From contig VHZZ01013776.1 of assembly GCA_009801015.1 (NCBI GenBank), forward strand, positions 19,862-44,202: 24,341 bases of DNA, in the 5' to 3' direction. Positions 10,854 through 20,147 of this stretch are shown here, piece after piece. Within the stretch, counting starts at the first letter, position 1; every line of letters begins with the position of its first letter. The notes beneath the pieces are model-generated. The model was not told the origin of the DNA. It saw only the letters and a program-made list of their open reading frames with translations, and did not search any database. This stretch comes from Silene noctiflora (taxonomy: Eukaryota > Streptophyta > Magnoliopsida > Caryophyllales > Caryophyllaceae). The position numbers and the translations under genes were made by a program.

Positions 10854-10925
10854 CTGAGAGGAGAGAGAAAGCATCGAACCTAAAGTTAAGAAGAGAGAGA
10901 AATGTTGTGCTTGAAAAAATTAGTA
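10854..10925 (-). other. 5' exon of the RING-PHD gene with possible upstream start
   Basis: CT-rich leader sequence on the minus strand ends at a CAG|GTACCT donor. An ATG at 10874-10872 gives seven codons to the donor. Spliced to 9401, it continues in frame through eight more codons into the ATG at 9377, adding a 15-residue N-terminus (MLSLSSQTGRGRKAG). The GRGRKAG part resembles the N-termini of related proteins as I recall them. The transcript start near 10925 is inferred from the TATA box. Confidence 0.45.
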
Positions 10926-10952
10926 ATGGTGGCAAAAAATTTCTCGTCGCAT

Positions 10953-10960
10953 TTTATAGA
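10953..10960 (-). promoter_or_regulatory. TATA box of the RING-PHD gene
   Basis: The minus strand reads TCTATAAAATGCG here, about 30 bases ahead of a CT-rich leader and 80 bases ahead of the possible upstream ATG. A second TATA-like string (GTATATAAAA, about 11043-11052) lies further upstream and is an alternative. Confidence 0.45.
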
Positions 10961-11059
10961 TTTTTATTATTTTTTTGTTTTCATTTCTTTTGTTCGGTTA
11001 ATCGGTCGATGACTAGCCACCCGCAACAATTTTTTTTGGGTTTTTATATACAACCCAGT

Positions 11060-11480
11060 TACTAATTCAGGTACGAGTTTTTGGTTTACTCTTTCAAAAC
11101 TCTTTTCATTATTTTTCTTTGTATGCCATTTGCTTAGAAATAGGGACAAAATAAAATCTCTCTAATTCTATCCCTCACAAAATTAATCAAATCCACAAAA
11201 TTACTCAAATTCGTCAAATTTACACAATTATGGATGTTATTTCTCGTATCGATCAGGCAATAACTCCAATTCTTAATTTTATTAATTATATTATATCAAA
11301 TTAAGGAATTAATTTACACTAATTAAATTTGAGTTTGCTTAAACCGTTGCTGGCGTTAGATTGAGGGACGGTGGCCAACGCCGACATTGGGGAGAGGCAC
11401 GGCGTCCGTGAGCAGTTGTGTCGGTGATGCCAATGGTGGCAGGGTAGAGGGGAGATAGGGGGCATCCCAAAATAAGGGTT
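11060..11480. other. Upstream intergenic DNA: AT-rich, then GC-rich patch
   Basis: No gene is supported. An imperfect inverted repeat (AATTCTTAATTT near 11270 and AAATTAAGGAATT near 11300) lies in the AT-rich part. A GC-rich patch (about 11340-11465) precedes the Cassandra-like LTR and includes a purine run (about 11446-11463). Confidence 0.4.
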
Positions 11481-11494
11481 TGTCACATCGTTGC

Positions 11495-11819
11495 TGTAAT
11501 ATTCCAGTGAACCGAAGACGTTATTCGGGTGGGGTAACCCCTTGAAGAGGTCCATTGATAGGCTTAAAATCTTACTAGTGCTTAAAGGGTTCTTTCTAGC
11601 GCATTTTGTGGTTATCCATGTGAAAGAACTCCACCGTTAAGCGTGTTTGGCTAGGAGTAGTCTTAGGATGAGTGACCTCCTGGAAAGGTTCCTGGGATGT
11701 GCATGAGCGAAGACAAAATGCGCTGAAAAGGACCCATTTGATTTGTGGGCCATGTTCACAGCCTAGCGAGCTACCTTGAGTGATAGCTCCCGACCCAGGG
11801 TTTGGGCCGGGGTGTTGCA
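11495..11819 (+). mobile_element. Cassandra-type LTR carrying 5S rRNA-like sequence
   Basis: A 5S rRNA-like core lies inside a segment that starts TGTAATATTCC and ends GGGGTGTTGCA, about 325 bp. Cassandra TRIM elements are known for 5S-derived promoters inside LTRs of this size, with TG...CA ends. I see only one LTR and no convincing target duplication, PBS or adjacent PPT, so it is best read as a solo or decayed LTR. The left end is uncertain; a TGTCACATC string at 11481 is an alternative start. Confidence 0.55.
11625..11693 (+). pseudogene. 5S rRNA-like sequence (3' half, with internal promoter)
   Basis: From AGAACTCC through GTTAAGCGTG, GGAGTAGT, TTAGGATG and GTGACCTCCTGG, this follows the second half of plant 5S rRNA at roughly 85% identity by hand. 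It covers the box A and box C regions of the internal polymerase III promoter. The 5' half (about 11590-11624) is much less similar, so it cannot encode a normal 5S rRNA. Confidence 0.75.
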
Positions 11820-11869
11820 AACGGCGTTGGGTTACGGCGGTTGACATTGCAGTGACGCACGGTGTGTTG

Positions 11870-13024
11870 TGTAACACCCCCTTCTTACCCGTCAAGGTAA
11901 TCGGGAGATGTCACCATTTCGGTTTCCCGAGGCAGTGAGATCGTAATTACAATTAAGAAACATTTAGATAATTAACATGTTTAGTGAATTACATAATGAT
12001 TAATAAATAAATAAATAATTCAAGTCATGACTACTACAACCTTTCTAATGAAACTACACTCGACTCGGTGATCATCACCACAACTCGTTGCTCGTCCCGT
12101 CTCCCGCTAGATACCAAATGCAAACCTGTACTCAAACTGCTCCCCATATGATCGGAAATATGATATGGATCAACACAGGTCACCCCGAAAATAGGTGACA
12201 ATTACACACAACTAACACACGTCAGTTTCGATAATACAAATATTTTAGACACGACATGTAAACATGAATATGATATGCAATGCATCAATAGAGTGTACGC
12301 GTCACAACTCCGCAACCACCTCACTGGTACCAGGGACACACCCACAGTACCCACAACCCGGTGACTGCATCGCAGCACCGCCCACCAAACTGCCAGACCG
12401 CAGTCTGTAAAACAGGTACTCCGAACACACCCGCGGTACCGATCCCGGGTATTAACCGGACCCCTGACAGGCGTCGTGACACCAAATGAGCCCTTTTGTA
12501 CTCTAGTTATAAACATGCACGTCCCTCTCGGAGTGAGAAGCCCCAAGAGGCGACCCAAGCGTAAGACGTTTTCCCGACCCGTCTTACATCTCCTCAACAG
12601 CCGACACAACTCCACCGCCTTCTCTACATATATGACAATCACAATGAATGCAATATGCAACACGGTATGCTAATATACGGCTCGTCATGAGGCACACTCC
12701 CAAATATACCAAGGATATTGATTTCCATAGTTGTTCCGACTCTTAAAGTCAACATATCTCGTTCTCATGTTATAATGCAACTCCGACAAGAATAGAAGAC
12801 TCATATCACTTTCCAATATCAAGATAAGATGCAACACTACCTCTACCATGAAGATGATGACAATGGAATACAAACAAGTATTCATATTATCAAAATCGAG
12901 TAGGAAAATCCTACCTTTTAGCATATTCCATAAGCAATCTGAGACAAGCAAGATCCCGTCTCATACAACCGCCTCATCCTACATAATTACATAATAACCA
13001 TTACAATTTATCCTATATGCTTTT
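11870..13024 (-). mobile_element. 3' LTR of an older gypsy-like element, left part
   Basis: The segment opens with TGTAACACCCCC at 11870. With the part at 22965-23497 it makes an LTR of about 1.69 kb, once the inner element and one target-duplication copy are removed. The whole LTR runs TGTAACACCC...CGGGTTTTACA on the + strand, a near inverted terminal pair, and is oriented on the minus strand because the PPT lies beyond its right end. TGTAACACCC ends are common in Tekay/Del-type chromoviruses, but no coding region is inside the window to confirm this. No gene is visible within it. Confidence 0.6.
13020..13024. repeat. Target site duplication CTTTT, left copy
   Basis: CTTTT immediately precedes the TG of the left LTR and matches CTTTT at 22960-22964, immediately after the CA of the right LTR. 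Five bases is the normal duplication size for plant Ty3/gypsy integrases. Confidence 0.93.
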
Positions 13025-13651
13025 TGTTTTGGGTGGATTTCGCAGGGTGCTAAATCAGGTCAGGGTTGAGACTGACAGGGTCAACTAGCTCGGATAATCT
13101 ATTTTATATGTAGGGTAGGTAAGTAAACGTAAGGTATTAAATAGAATAAACAATAATAAAACAAAAAAGTTTATACGTGGAAAACCCTTAAATGGGAAAA
13201 AACTACGGGCACCAAGCCAGGAGAGGATTTCGCTATTCTTTTATGTAATTATCAAAAATGATATATGATTACCTTATTATACTGTAAAATGTAATAATAT
13301 AATGGTCGCTCTCCTCCTTCAAATGGTTAGATGATCTTCACCATTAATGCGTAATATTCCTCCTTAATGACGCCATTTAATTACTCCATTATTGTGCTTA
13401 ATTACCCGTATAAATGCTTGATCTTTATTGTTGAATTTTTTCCATAAATGTCGTTGTTAATGTTTGAATATGTGTAATATGTGATCAGATATTATCGTTT
13501 CTGATTAAATCAAATATTGTCCTTATATTTGATCAACGTCCTCTCCTTGNCTGGTGCCATTCTTGCTCTACCCTGACGCTTTTTCGTACCCTGAAAGTCA
13601 GGCCAGGGTAGAAGTTACCCTGAAATGTCAGTGGAAAATCCAGGCCTAACA
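13025..13651 (-). repeat. 3' LTR (left), 627 bp
   Basis: It begins TGTTTTGGGTGG and ends GGCCTAACA on the + strand. Against the right LTR I count about 32 substitutions in about 620 aligned bases. It lacks 9 bp and 34 bp that the right LTR keeps, and there are three smaller indels. An ambiguous base (N) sits at 13550, where the right LTR has C. Confidence 0.93.
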
Positions 13652-13654
13652 ATT

Positions 13655-13669
13655 GCCCCTTATCTCCTC
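13655..13669 (-). promoter_or_regulatory. Polypurine tract (PPT)
   Basis: The minus strand reads GAGGAGATAAGGGGC followed by AAT and then the LTR start TGTTAGG. This is the expected plus-strand DNA priming site next to the 3' LTR. Confidence 0.85.
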
Positions 13670-13704
13670 ATTATCGCTGGGTCAGGCCAGTAATGAGGAG
13701 ATAA
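13660..13704. repeat. Perfect 14-bp inverted repeat overlapping the PPT
   Basis: The arm at 13660-13673 (TTATCTCCTCATTA) is exactly complementary to the arm at 13691-13704, with a 17-base loop. The left arm contains most of the PPT. Confidence 0.85.
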
Positions 13705-13854
13705 CTATCGGGTTAAGGAATCGTTTTGTGACTGTTTAATTGAAGTCCAATCACCTTGGCAATGGTAGATGTAGCTTCAATGTGACAAGTGTTATTTACT
13801 GTCGTCTTCCCATAATTACATTGCCACTTGCAGTTAAAACCCTAGATTTCATCT

Positions 13855-13863
13855 CATATAAAT
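13855..13863 (+). promoter_or_regulatory. Candidate TATA box of the antisense gene
   Basis: CATATAAAT lies about 120 bases upstream of the antisense gene's ATG at 13984. The gene needs a promoter of its own because both LTRs drive the opposite strand. Placement is by sequence only. Confidence 0.4.
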
Positions 13864-13983
13864 TAACTTTCACTTCTTACTTTTAACCCTAAAAAAATCG
13901 ACATCTTCTCTAAAAAATCTCCCGTTTCTTTAATTTTCTTATTCTCGCTTTATTTCTCAAAAAATTTCTGTTAATCTGTGATT

Positions 13984-16056
13984 ATGGCTGGAAAAAAGAA
14001 AATCGACCAGAGGCGCTATAGCTTCCGTTTCATCTGCTGTTGAGAATATTTCGGAGGATAAGCCAACTTCTTCTGAAATTCAGCCGTGTTCTTCTGAGAA
14101 TCCTTCTACTTCTGCTCTTGAGATGATTTTTATTTTCCATAAAGATTTTGAGTTTAAGCCTACCAAGGCTCTGAATGACCAACAGTCTCTTCCTAATCGT
14201 CTCAAACCCGAGTTTGAGAAAATTTTGAAGGAAAAGGGCATCATTCCTGCTGATGCCGAAGTCTGGATCCCTGACGACTCTCCAGTCAGGGCTGACTGGT
14301 ACTGCCCTGGCTAGTTCTGCATCCACGACTGGGCGTTCAGGGCTGGCTGTAAGCTTCCTCTTTCTCCCTTGATGGTTGAAGTGATTAAAGAGATTGGCAT
14401 TCCTCCTTATCAACTCATGCCCATGGTTTGGATGGTTGTTTGTTCCATTGAATTTTTATGTCAGAAACATAATTTATCTTTTTCTCTGAAAGATTTGAAG
14501 GCTTGTTATTTCCTGAGGACTAACAGTCCTGGCAAGATCAGTTTTAAGGCTAGGCCCTCAACTACTCCCCTTCTCAGCAATCTTGATAGTGTTCATGATA
14601 AAAGTTGGGCTGCTGGGTACATGTTTATCAGGACTAACTCTGTTGGTCTTGACCTGACGTATTTGAATCATGAAGCTTGTGTTGTAGGTAAACTCATTTC
14701 CCTTCTTTTCTGTAAGTATTTCGTTAGTTTAAAAAAAAAAATTAGATTACTCATTGATATATACGTCTTGTCTATAGTGGATGATTGGTCGCCCGATGTT
14801 GAGTATCTTACTGCAAAAATTACTGCTTTTCTTGCTATTCCTGCTATGGAAAGGATGTGGCCCTTTTGTTGTGGGGAAGATCGTTTCCCTCGCTGTTTAG
14901 AGGGTGAAGGTGCTCCTAAGCCTGTCGATGCTTCCGGTGCTTTAGTTTCTGCCAGTAAGTTGCCTTGTTGCCTGATTCTTTCCTTTTTTGTCCCCGATTT
15001 TTCCTTCTTACTATAATCTGTTTTTATTGCTGATATAATGCCTCGTGTTGTAGCTACCAGGTCTTCTACCAAGCTCGCCAGATATGGCATGGCTGATCTT
15101 GCTCCTCGGCTTGTCAGGGTCAAGGAAGAGGGTTCCATTAGTAGTGGTGGGACCGATGTTGTTGTTGACCTTACTGATCTGCCTGCTGTATTTGTCGTGC
15201 CTGACACTCCTGTTATTCCTGACCCGGCAAGCTTAGCAGGCCAAAATAGAAAACAAGAGGAGACTGATATTCCTGCCCCTGTCAGGGAAGTCAAAGCCAG
15301 AGTGGACAACTTGGATGCTGCCAGGGAAAAGATCAAGAATTATGCTGCCTCTAACTCTGCTTCCATGCCGATGATGGGACCCTATCGAGACTTCTACTAA
15401 AGCTGTTGCTGCGGCGGATCATGTTATCGGTCTCCTGGTGAATGCCCTTGGGTCTATGCAAGAGGTATTTACCTTGCCATAGTCCTTTTATTCTTTACTA
15501 TGGGATGTGTTTTTTACTATGTTTTGTTTTTCAGAGTGCAACAGTCTGCCTTGTCAATGCTTATCAGGTTGCTTCATTGGTGGCTAGGCTTGATCTTCAG
15601 GCTTCTGATTCTGACAAGCTGAGGTCTGGGCTTAACTTTGCTCAAAGGGATCTGGTTGCTGTCAGGGCTGACATAGCACGGGTGTAGGCTGAGCTTAATA
15701 CTTCCAAAGCTGACGTTGATGCTGGTAAGGCTGAGATTGCGTCGGGTAAGCAGCTTGTTCATAATGCCTTAGACAGAAATGAGGAGCTTAACCTTAAGAA
15801 GGATGATTTGGAGGTTAAGCTTGATGATGCCTCCCTATATTTCTTCGTCAAGGGTAAGGTGGCTGCTATGTATGAACCTGTGGAAGCTAGGGCAAATTGG
15901 AATCCTGATGCTGAGATGGCAATTGTCGCTACCAAGTATCCAGAACTGCACAATCTTAGTGAAGATCAGGAGGTTGATTCTCCAGGGCAGCAGGATGCAG
16001 ATGCAGAGCAGGCTGATGAAGGTGACGATGATACTGTTTCCAAGGGGGAGCAGTAA
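13984..16056 (+). pseudogene. Antisense extra gene (aORF) of the Tat element, broken
   Basis: Four exons read opposite to gag-pol: 13984-14687, 14778-14954, 15054-15464 and 15535-16056. Introns have good ends (G|GTAAAC...ATAG; A|GTAAGT...GTAG; GAG|GTATTT...TCAG) and flanking codon phases agree. The N-terminal half contains 'FRAGCKLPLSPLMVEVI' and a hydrophobic helical region, like the plant 'putative gypsy type transposon' family (Transposase_28-like, from memory). The C-terminal half is a Lys/Glu/Asp-rich coiled-coil-like region with an acidic end. Breaks: a frameshift in the A-rich stretch after the start (about 13991-13998), TAG at 14312, a frameshift near 15376-15388, and TAG at 15685. 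Introns fit antisense transcription, since genomic RNA carries only their complement and cannot splice them out. Related Tat elements carry antisense genes of unknown function. Confidence 0.75.
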
Positions 16057-16867
16057 TTTATTTTGAATATTTGGTATTGGCCCATCTAGGGGGATGTCCC
16101 TGGAAAGACATTTTTTTTTTGTGAAACTTGTTGGTCAGGGTAGTTATCCCTGACCTGGATATTTTGGCGCCTTTGCCCCAGGGGTTAAAGGTTTAATTAG
16201 TCAAGGCTGGCTCTTGAAGCCTGATATTCGTTTATTTTGATCGTCTTCTTGCATGCTTCAGATTCTATTAAACCTCTTAGCCTGTTTCTTTTTAATCTGT
16301 TAACCTGTTTTGTTCAGTTGTTTGAGTGAACGGGAAATCCGACTTGACTGGAGGGCTTATGCCCCTTGCCTGACTGGAGGGCTTGGTATTCGGCCTGTCT
16401 GGAGGACTTTTTAGACAAATGGTAAGGATAGAACACCTTTCATCCTGTCTTAGTGTTGCGTCCAGCCAGTTGTATAGGCGTGCAGCAAATAGTCACTTCA
16501 GACAATTATTTCATGCCTGATTGGTGCTGCCATTCACCGTATCTGGTGTGGGTTACCAACTTCGTTAGGCACGACAGGGTGCAAATATAAATAAGAATTA
16601 TAAAATATATATGACAGAGTAGCCCTCAATCTTGAAGACTTATTCATGCAACAATATATCATTTATAATTATTCAGGATTCAAGCAATACGTATAAGTAA
16701 GGTCAGTTATATAAGATTTATATAAAAACTATAGCATGTATATTGCACATTGGTCATACAAGGTAGGCACACATTTCAGGCAATTCATGTAGAATAACGT
16801 ATATAGAACATAGATAATTTGTAATGAATTTTTACCTGACCATAGGCAGGATGGAATTTATTTTTTA
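16057..16867. other. Spacer between the convergent antisense gene and pol
   Basis: No coding region is supported. It holds the 3' flanks of both converging reading directions, a pair of facing GTCAGG/CCTGAC strings (16134-16154) and three 17-bp direct repeats (16343-16410). Confidence 0.6.
16343..16410. repeat. Three 17-bp direct repeats at about 26-bp spacing
   Basis: CTTGACTGGAGGGCTTA (16343-16359), CCTGACTGGAGGGCTTG (16369-16385) and CCTGTCTGGAGGACTTT (16394-16410) are related. Short tandem arrays in this part of Tat elements are known and can seed satellites. Confidence 0.7.
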
Positions 16868-17990
16868 TTATACATGAAATAGTTTTAGATGACTTACATT
16901 CCAAGATTTTGGGATCATTTCCCCTTCTAATGTTTGGAGCCTGTATGCTCCTTGACCGATGATTGAGTCAATTAAGTAAGGACCTTTCAATGCAGGGGCC
17001 AATTTGCCTACAGATTTTTCTTTTTTATTTGGAAATACTTTTCGTAGGACAAGGTCTCCTTCTCCAAAAACTCTAATCTTGACGTTTTTATTGTAACTTC
17101 TTGCTACTGCTTGTTGATATGACGCTATTCTGATTTTGGCAGCATCTCTTAGCTCCTCTGTTAGGACTATGTTGTCTTGCATCAGCTACTGTTTGATTCG
17201 ATTTTGTTCAGGCTGTATCTTGACGTTGGCACTCGTACTTCTGCAGGTATCACAGCTTCACAACCATACACCAATGAATAAGGTGTTTGGCTAGTTGAAG
17301 TTTTTCGAGTTGTCCTGTCTGCCAATAGTACCAGTGAAAGTTCTTCTGCCCATCTACTTCGTTGTCTTTTCAGTTTCTTTTTCAAGCAATTGATGATTGC
17401 CTTGTTACTTGATTCGGCCTGACCATTGGCTTTTGGATATCCGGGAGTCGATGTTACCAAATTGATATTCCATTCGGCGCAAAATGCTTTGGTCTTTCTT
17501 CCAACGAATTGTGTGCCATTATCACACACTATTTCTGAAGGGACTCCATATTTGCAGTTTATGTTTGTCCTGATGAAGGATATTACTTCCTTTTTAGTGA
17601 CCTGCCTATAGGAATCAACCTCTATTCATCTGGAGAAGTAATCAGTCATGGCTAGCATGAATACTTTTCGTCCTGGAGCTACAGGTAACTTCCCTCCTAT
17701 GTCAACGCCCCACTTCATGAATGGCCAAGGTACAGAGATTGAATGAAGTAGTTTCGATGACTGATGAATTAATGGAGCGTGGATTTGGCAGGCTTCACAT
17801 TTTGCACAGTATTCCAAACAGTCATCCCTCAGGGTAGACCCATAGTAACCAGTCCTGAGGATTTTGCTGGCCAGGCTTCCTCCTCCTTTGTGGTTGCCAC
17901 AATGCCCGTCATGTATCTCTTGGAGTACTTGTTTAGCTTCATCAGGTTCAAGACATCTTAAATATGGTCCAGCCTATGATCTCTTAAACA
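16868..17990 (-). pseudogene. pol: Integrase region of pol, broken
   Basis: Integrase joins element DNA to the host chromosome. In minus-strand order I see the HHCC zinc-binding domain (two His in 'HDGHCGNH', then 'CAKCEAC', about 17900-17780); the catalytic core with aspartates in 'WGVDIGG' (about 17720) and 'CDNGTQF' (about 17525-17505) and glutamate in 'GQAESSNKAI' (about 17410); and a C-terminal GPY/F-type module ('GDLVLRKV', 'LKGPY', ending 'WNVSHLKLF') with stop at 16868. Breaks are TAG at 17974-17976, TGA at 17626-17628 where Trp is usual, and a frameshift near 17180-17195. The DDE residues remain. There is no chromodomain, as expected for the Tat lineage. Confidence 0.88.
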
Positions 17991-18199
17991 AAGTGTTATT
18001 TATAATGGAATAAGTAGACGCTCTTATTCTAAAGGCCCTGGCCTCCTGTCTTCCCTGAGGTAGTATACCTTGGAGGAACTAGACATAGTATGGTTTAATC
18101 CAGGAATTATTGTCAATATTGATAGGGTTTACTTTTTCAGGCTTATTGATAACAAGTTCAAGTAAATGAACGATGGGTACTTTTTCAAAAATGGCAGGG

Positions 18200-18590
18200 G
18201 TGAAATTTGAACCAAGGCTGGCTAGGGCATCAGCCTGGGTACTCAGGTCTCTTGGTATTTGGTCAATATCAAGTGAATGAAATTTAGAGCTCGGTTATTT
18301 AGCATGTTCTAAGTATAAAATCATTTTTGCATCTTTGGCTGTGTAAATTCCTTTCATTTGGTTGGAAACTAATAAAGAATCAATATTTACCTTTAGATTT
18401 TGAACACCAAGGTCCAAACATACCTTAATTCCTGCTATAAGGGCTTCATATTCAGCTTCATTATTGGTAGCACTGAATTCACAACTCACAACTTGAGCTA
18501 TGGTGTCTCCCTGTGGCGATTTTAGCACTAATCCTAACCCTTGTACCTCTTGCGTTGGATGCTCCGTCTATAAATAGGGTCCATTCCTGG
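18200..18590 (-). pseudogene. pol: Second (archaeal-like) RNase H domain of pol, broken
   Basis: After the ordinary RT-linked RNase H, a second RNase H fold follows: 'FIDGASNARG' with the first aspartate (about 18568), 'NNEAEYEAL' with the glutamate, 'NIDSLLV' with the next aspartate, and 'QADALASL' with the last (about 18223-18240). An additional RNase H of this type is the recognised marker of the plant Tat lineage. A frameshift lies at about 18480-18530 and a TAA at 18295-18297. All four acidic residues are still encoded. Confidence 0.85.
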
Positions 18591-18649
18591 TTTGGGGTTT
18601 TATTTTCTAACTGGTTTACCTCCTTGATCAGGTCTGATTCTAGGTTAGG

Positions 18650-20105
18650 GTTGAAATCAGCCACAAAGTCTGCTAAGGCCTTCGATTTGATCGTTGTCCT
18701 GGGTTCGAAGTTTATGTCATAGGTGCTAAGCTGTACTGACCACTTGGCCATCCTGCCTGACAACTCGGGTTTTTGCATGACTGATTTAATGGGTGGATTG
18801 GTCCTGACTATTATAGGGTGACATGCAAAGTAAGGGCGAAGCTTAGCACATGACATAATTAAAGCTAAAACATATTTCTCAAGTAAACCATACCTCATTT
18901 CAGCATCTAACAAGCTCTTAATTACGTAGTAGACTGGGTGTTGTTGGTCTTCCTGTTCCTTCACCAGGACCGCACTTACCGCAGTGTTAGTGATAGATAA
19001 GTATACTGACAGGGTTTCTCCCTTTTCCGGCTTTGCCAGTAAAGGCGGATGATAAGTATAGTTTTAGATCTTGGAAGGCTTCTTCGTGTTCAGGTGTCCA
19101 TTGGAACTGCTTATTTGTCCTGAGCATGCTGTAAAATATTTTACACCTTTCAGAGGACCTGGATATAAATCTGTTCAGGGCAGCGACCCGACCTATCAGT
19201 TTCTGGATGTCTTTGACAGATCTTGGTGACTGCTGTTCTAGTATGGCTTTTATCTATTCAAGGCTGGCCTCTATGCCTCTCTTGGTCACCATGTATCCCA
19301 GGAACTTCCCTGCAGAGACTCTTAAATGACATTTTGCAGGGTTCAGCTTCATGTTGTATTTTTCAAGGATTTGAAATGCCATTTCCAAATGTTTTACATG
19401 ATCTTCTGCATTTTTAGATTTTACCACCATGTCATGTATATAGACTTGCATGGTGTCTCCTATTTGATCTTTGAACATCATGTTGACTAGGCGCTGGTAT
19501 GTTGCCCCTACATTCTTCAGGCCGAATGACATGGTAGTGTAGCAATATATGCCTCGGTCAGTAATGAATGCAGTACTCTCCTGATCGACAGGGTGCATCT
19601 TTATCTTGTTAAACCCACTGGAGGCATCCATGAAGGTCAGCATTCCGTGGCCTGCTGTTGCATCTACCATGGAATCAATGTGCGGAAGGGGGAATGAATC
19701 CTTTGGCCATGCTTTATTCAGGTTAGTGTAATCAACACAGACTCTCCACTTGACGTTCTTTTTCTGTACAACAACCACATTAGCTAACCATTCAGGGTAA
19801 ATTACCTCTCTAATCATACCCATGTCGAGGAGTTTTTCCACTTCTTCATTGATTATTGCGTTTCTCTCTGGTGCAAATTTTCTCCTCTTTTGCTGCACAG
19901 GCTTGTAAGACGGGTCAATATTTAGTTTATGCGTAATTACATAAGCACCAATTCCAGTCATATCAAAGTGTGACCAGACAAACCAAGAAGATTTATTTTT
20001 AAGAAATTCTACCAGTTCAGGCCTGATGGAGTCTGGAGCATCAGACCCAAACATGGCGTATCTGTTAGGGTACTTAGGGTTAAGGATCACCTGATCTGTC
20101 TCCAT
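18650..20105 (-). pseudogene. pol: Reverse transcriptase and first RNase H region of pol, broken
   Basis: RT copies the element RNA into DNA. The longest open part (20105-19254) shows 'VVVVQKKNVKWRVCVDYTNLN', 'SFPLPHID', 'FMDASSGFNKIKM' and 'SFGLKNVGATYQRLVN' in family order. The catalytic YxDD box reads YIHD: the first aspartate is replaced by His (codon 19436-19434), which should abolish polymerisation. Downstream, 'YPVYYVSK'-type and 'LRPYF' motifs mark the connection and RT-linked RNase H (about 18960-18660). Breaks are TAG at 19254-19256 and a frameshift near 19050. Confidence 0.9.
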
Positions 20106-20147
20106 GTTTGTTGGTGCTACATAAGTACTCCTGACAGGGTACGATAA

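Noticed and set aside
11590..11710. A genuine 5S rRNA gene
   Set aside because: Only the second half resembles 5S rRNA, the first half is degraded, and the sequence sits inside an LTR-like unit.
11319..11895. Short minus-strand frames across the Cassandra-like LTR
   Set aside because: They read through 5S-like and LTR sequence and cannot be a gene.
12202..12951. Open frames of 88 and 153 codons in the older LTR
   Set aside because: They contain no recognisable domain and lie within LTR sequence, where chance frames are common.
14668..15336. A 222-codon minus-strand open frame inside the Tat element
   Set aside because: It is the complement of the antisense gene's exons and an intron, and it matches no retrotransposon domain expected there.
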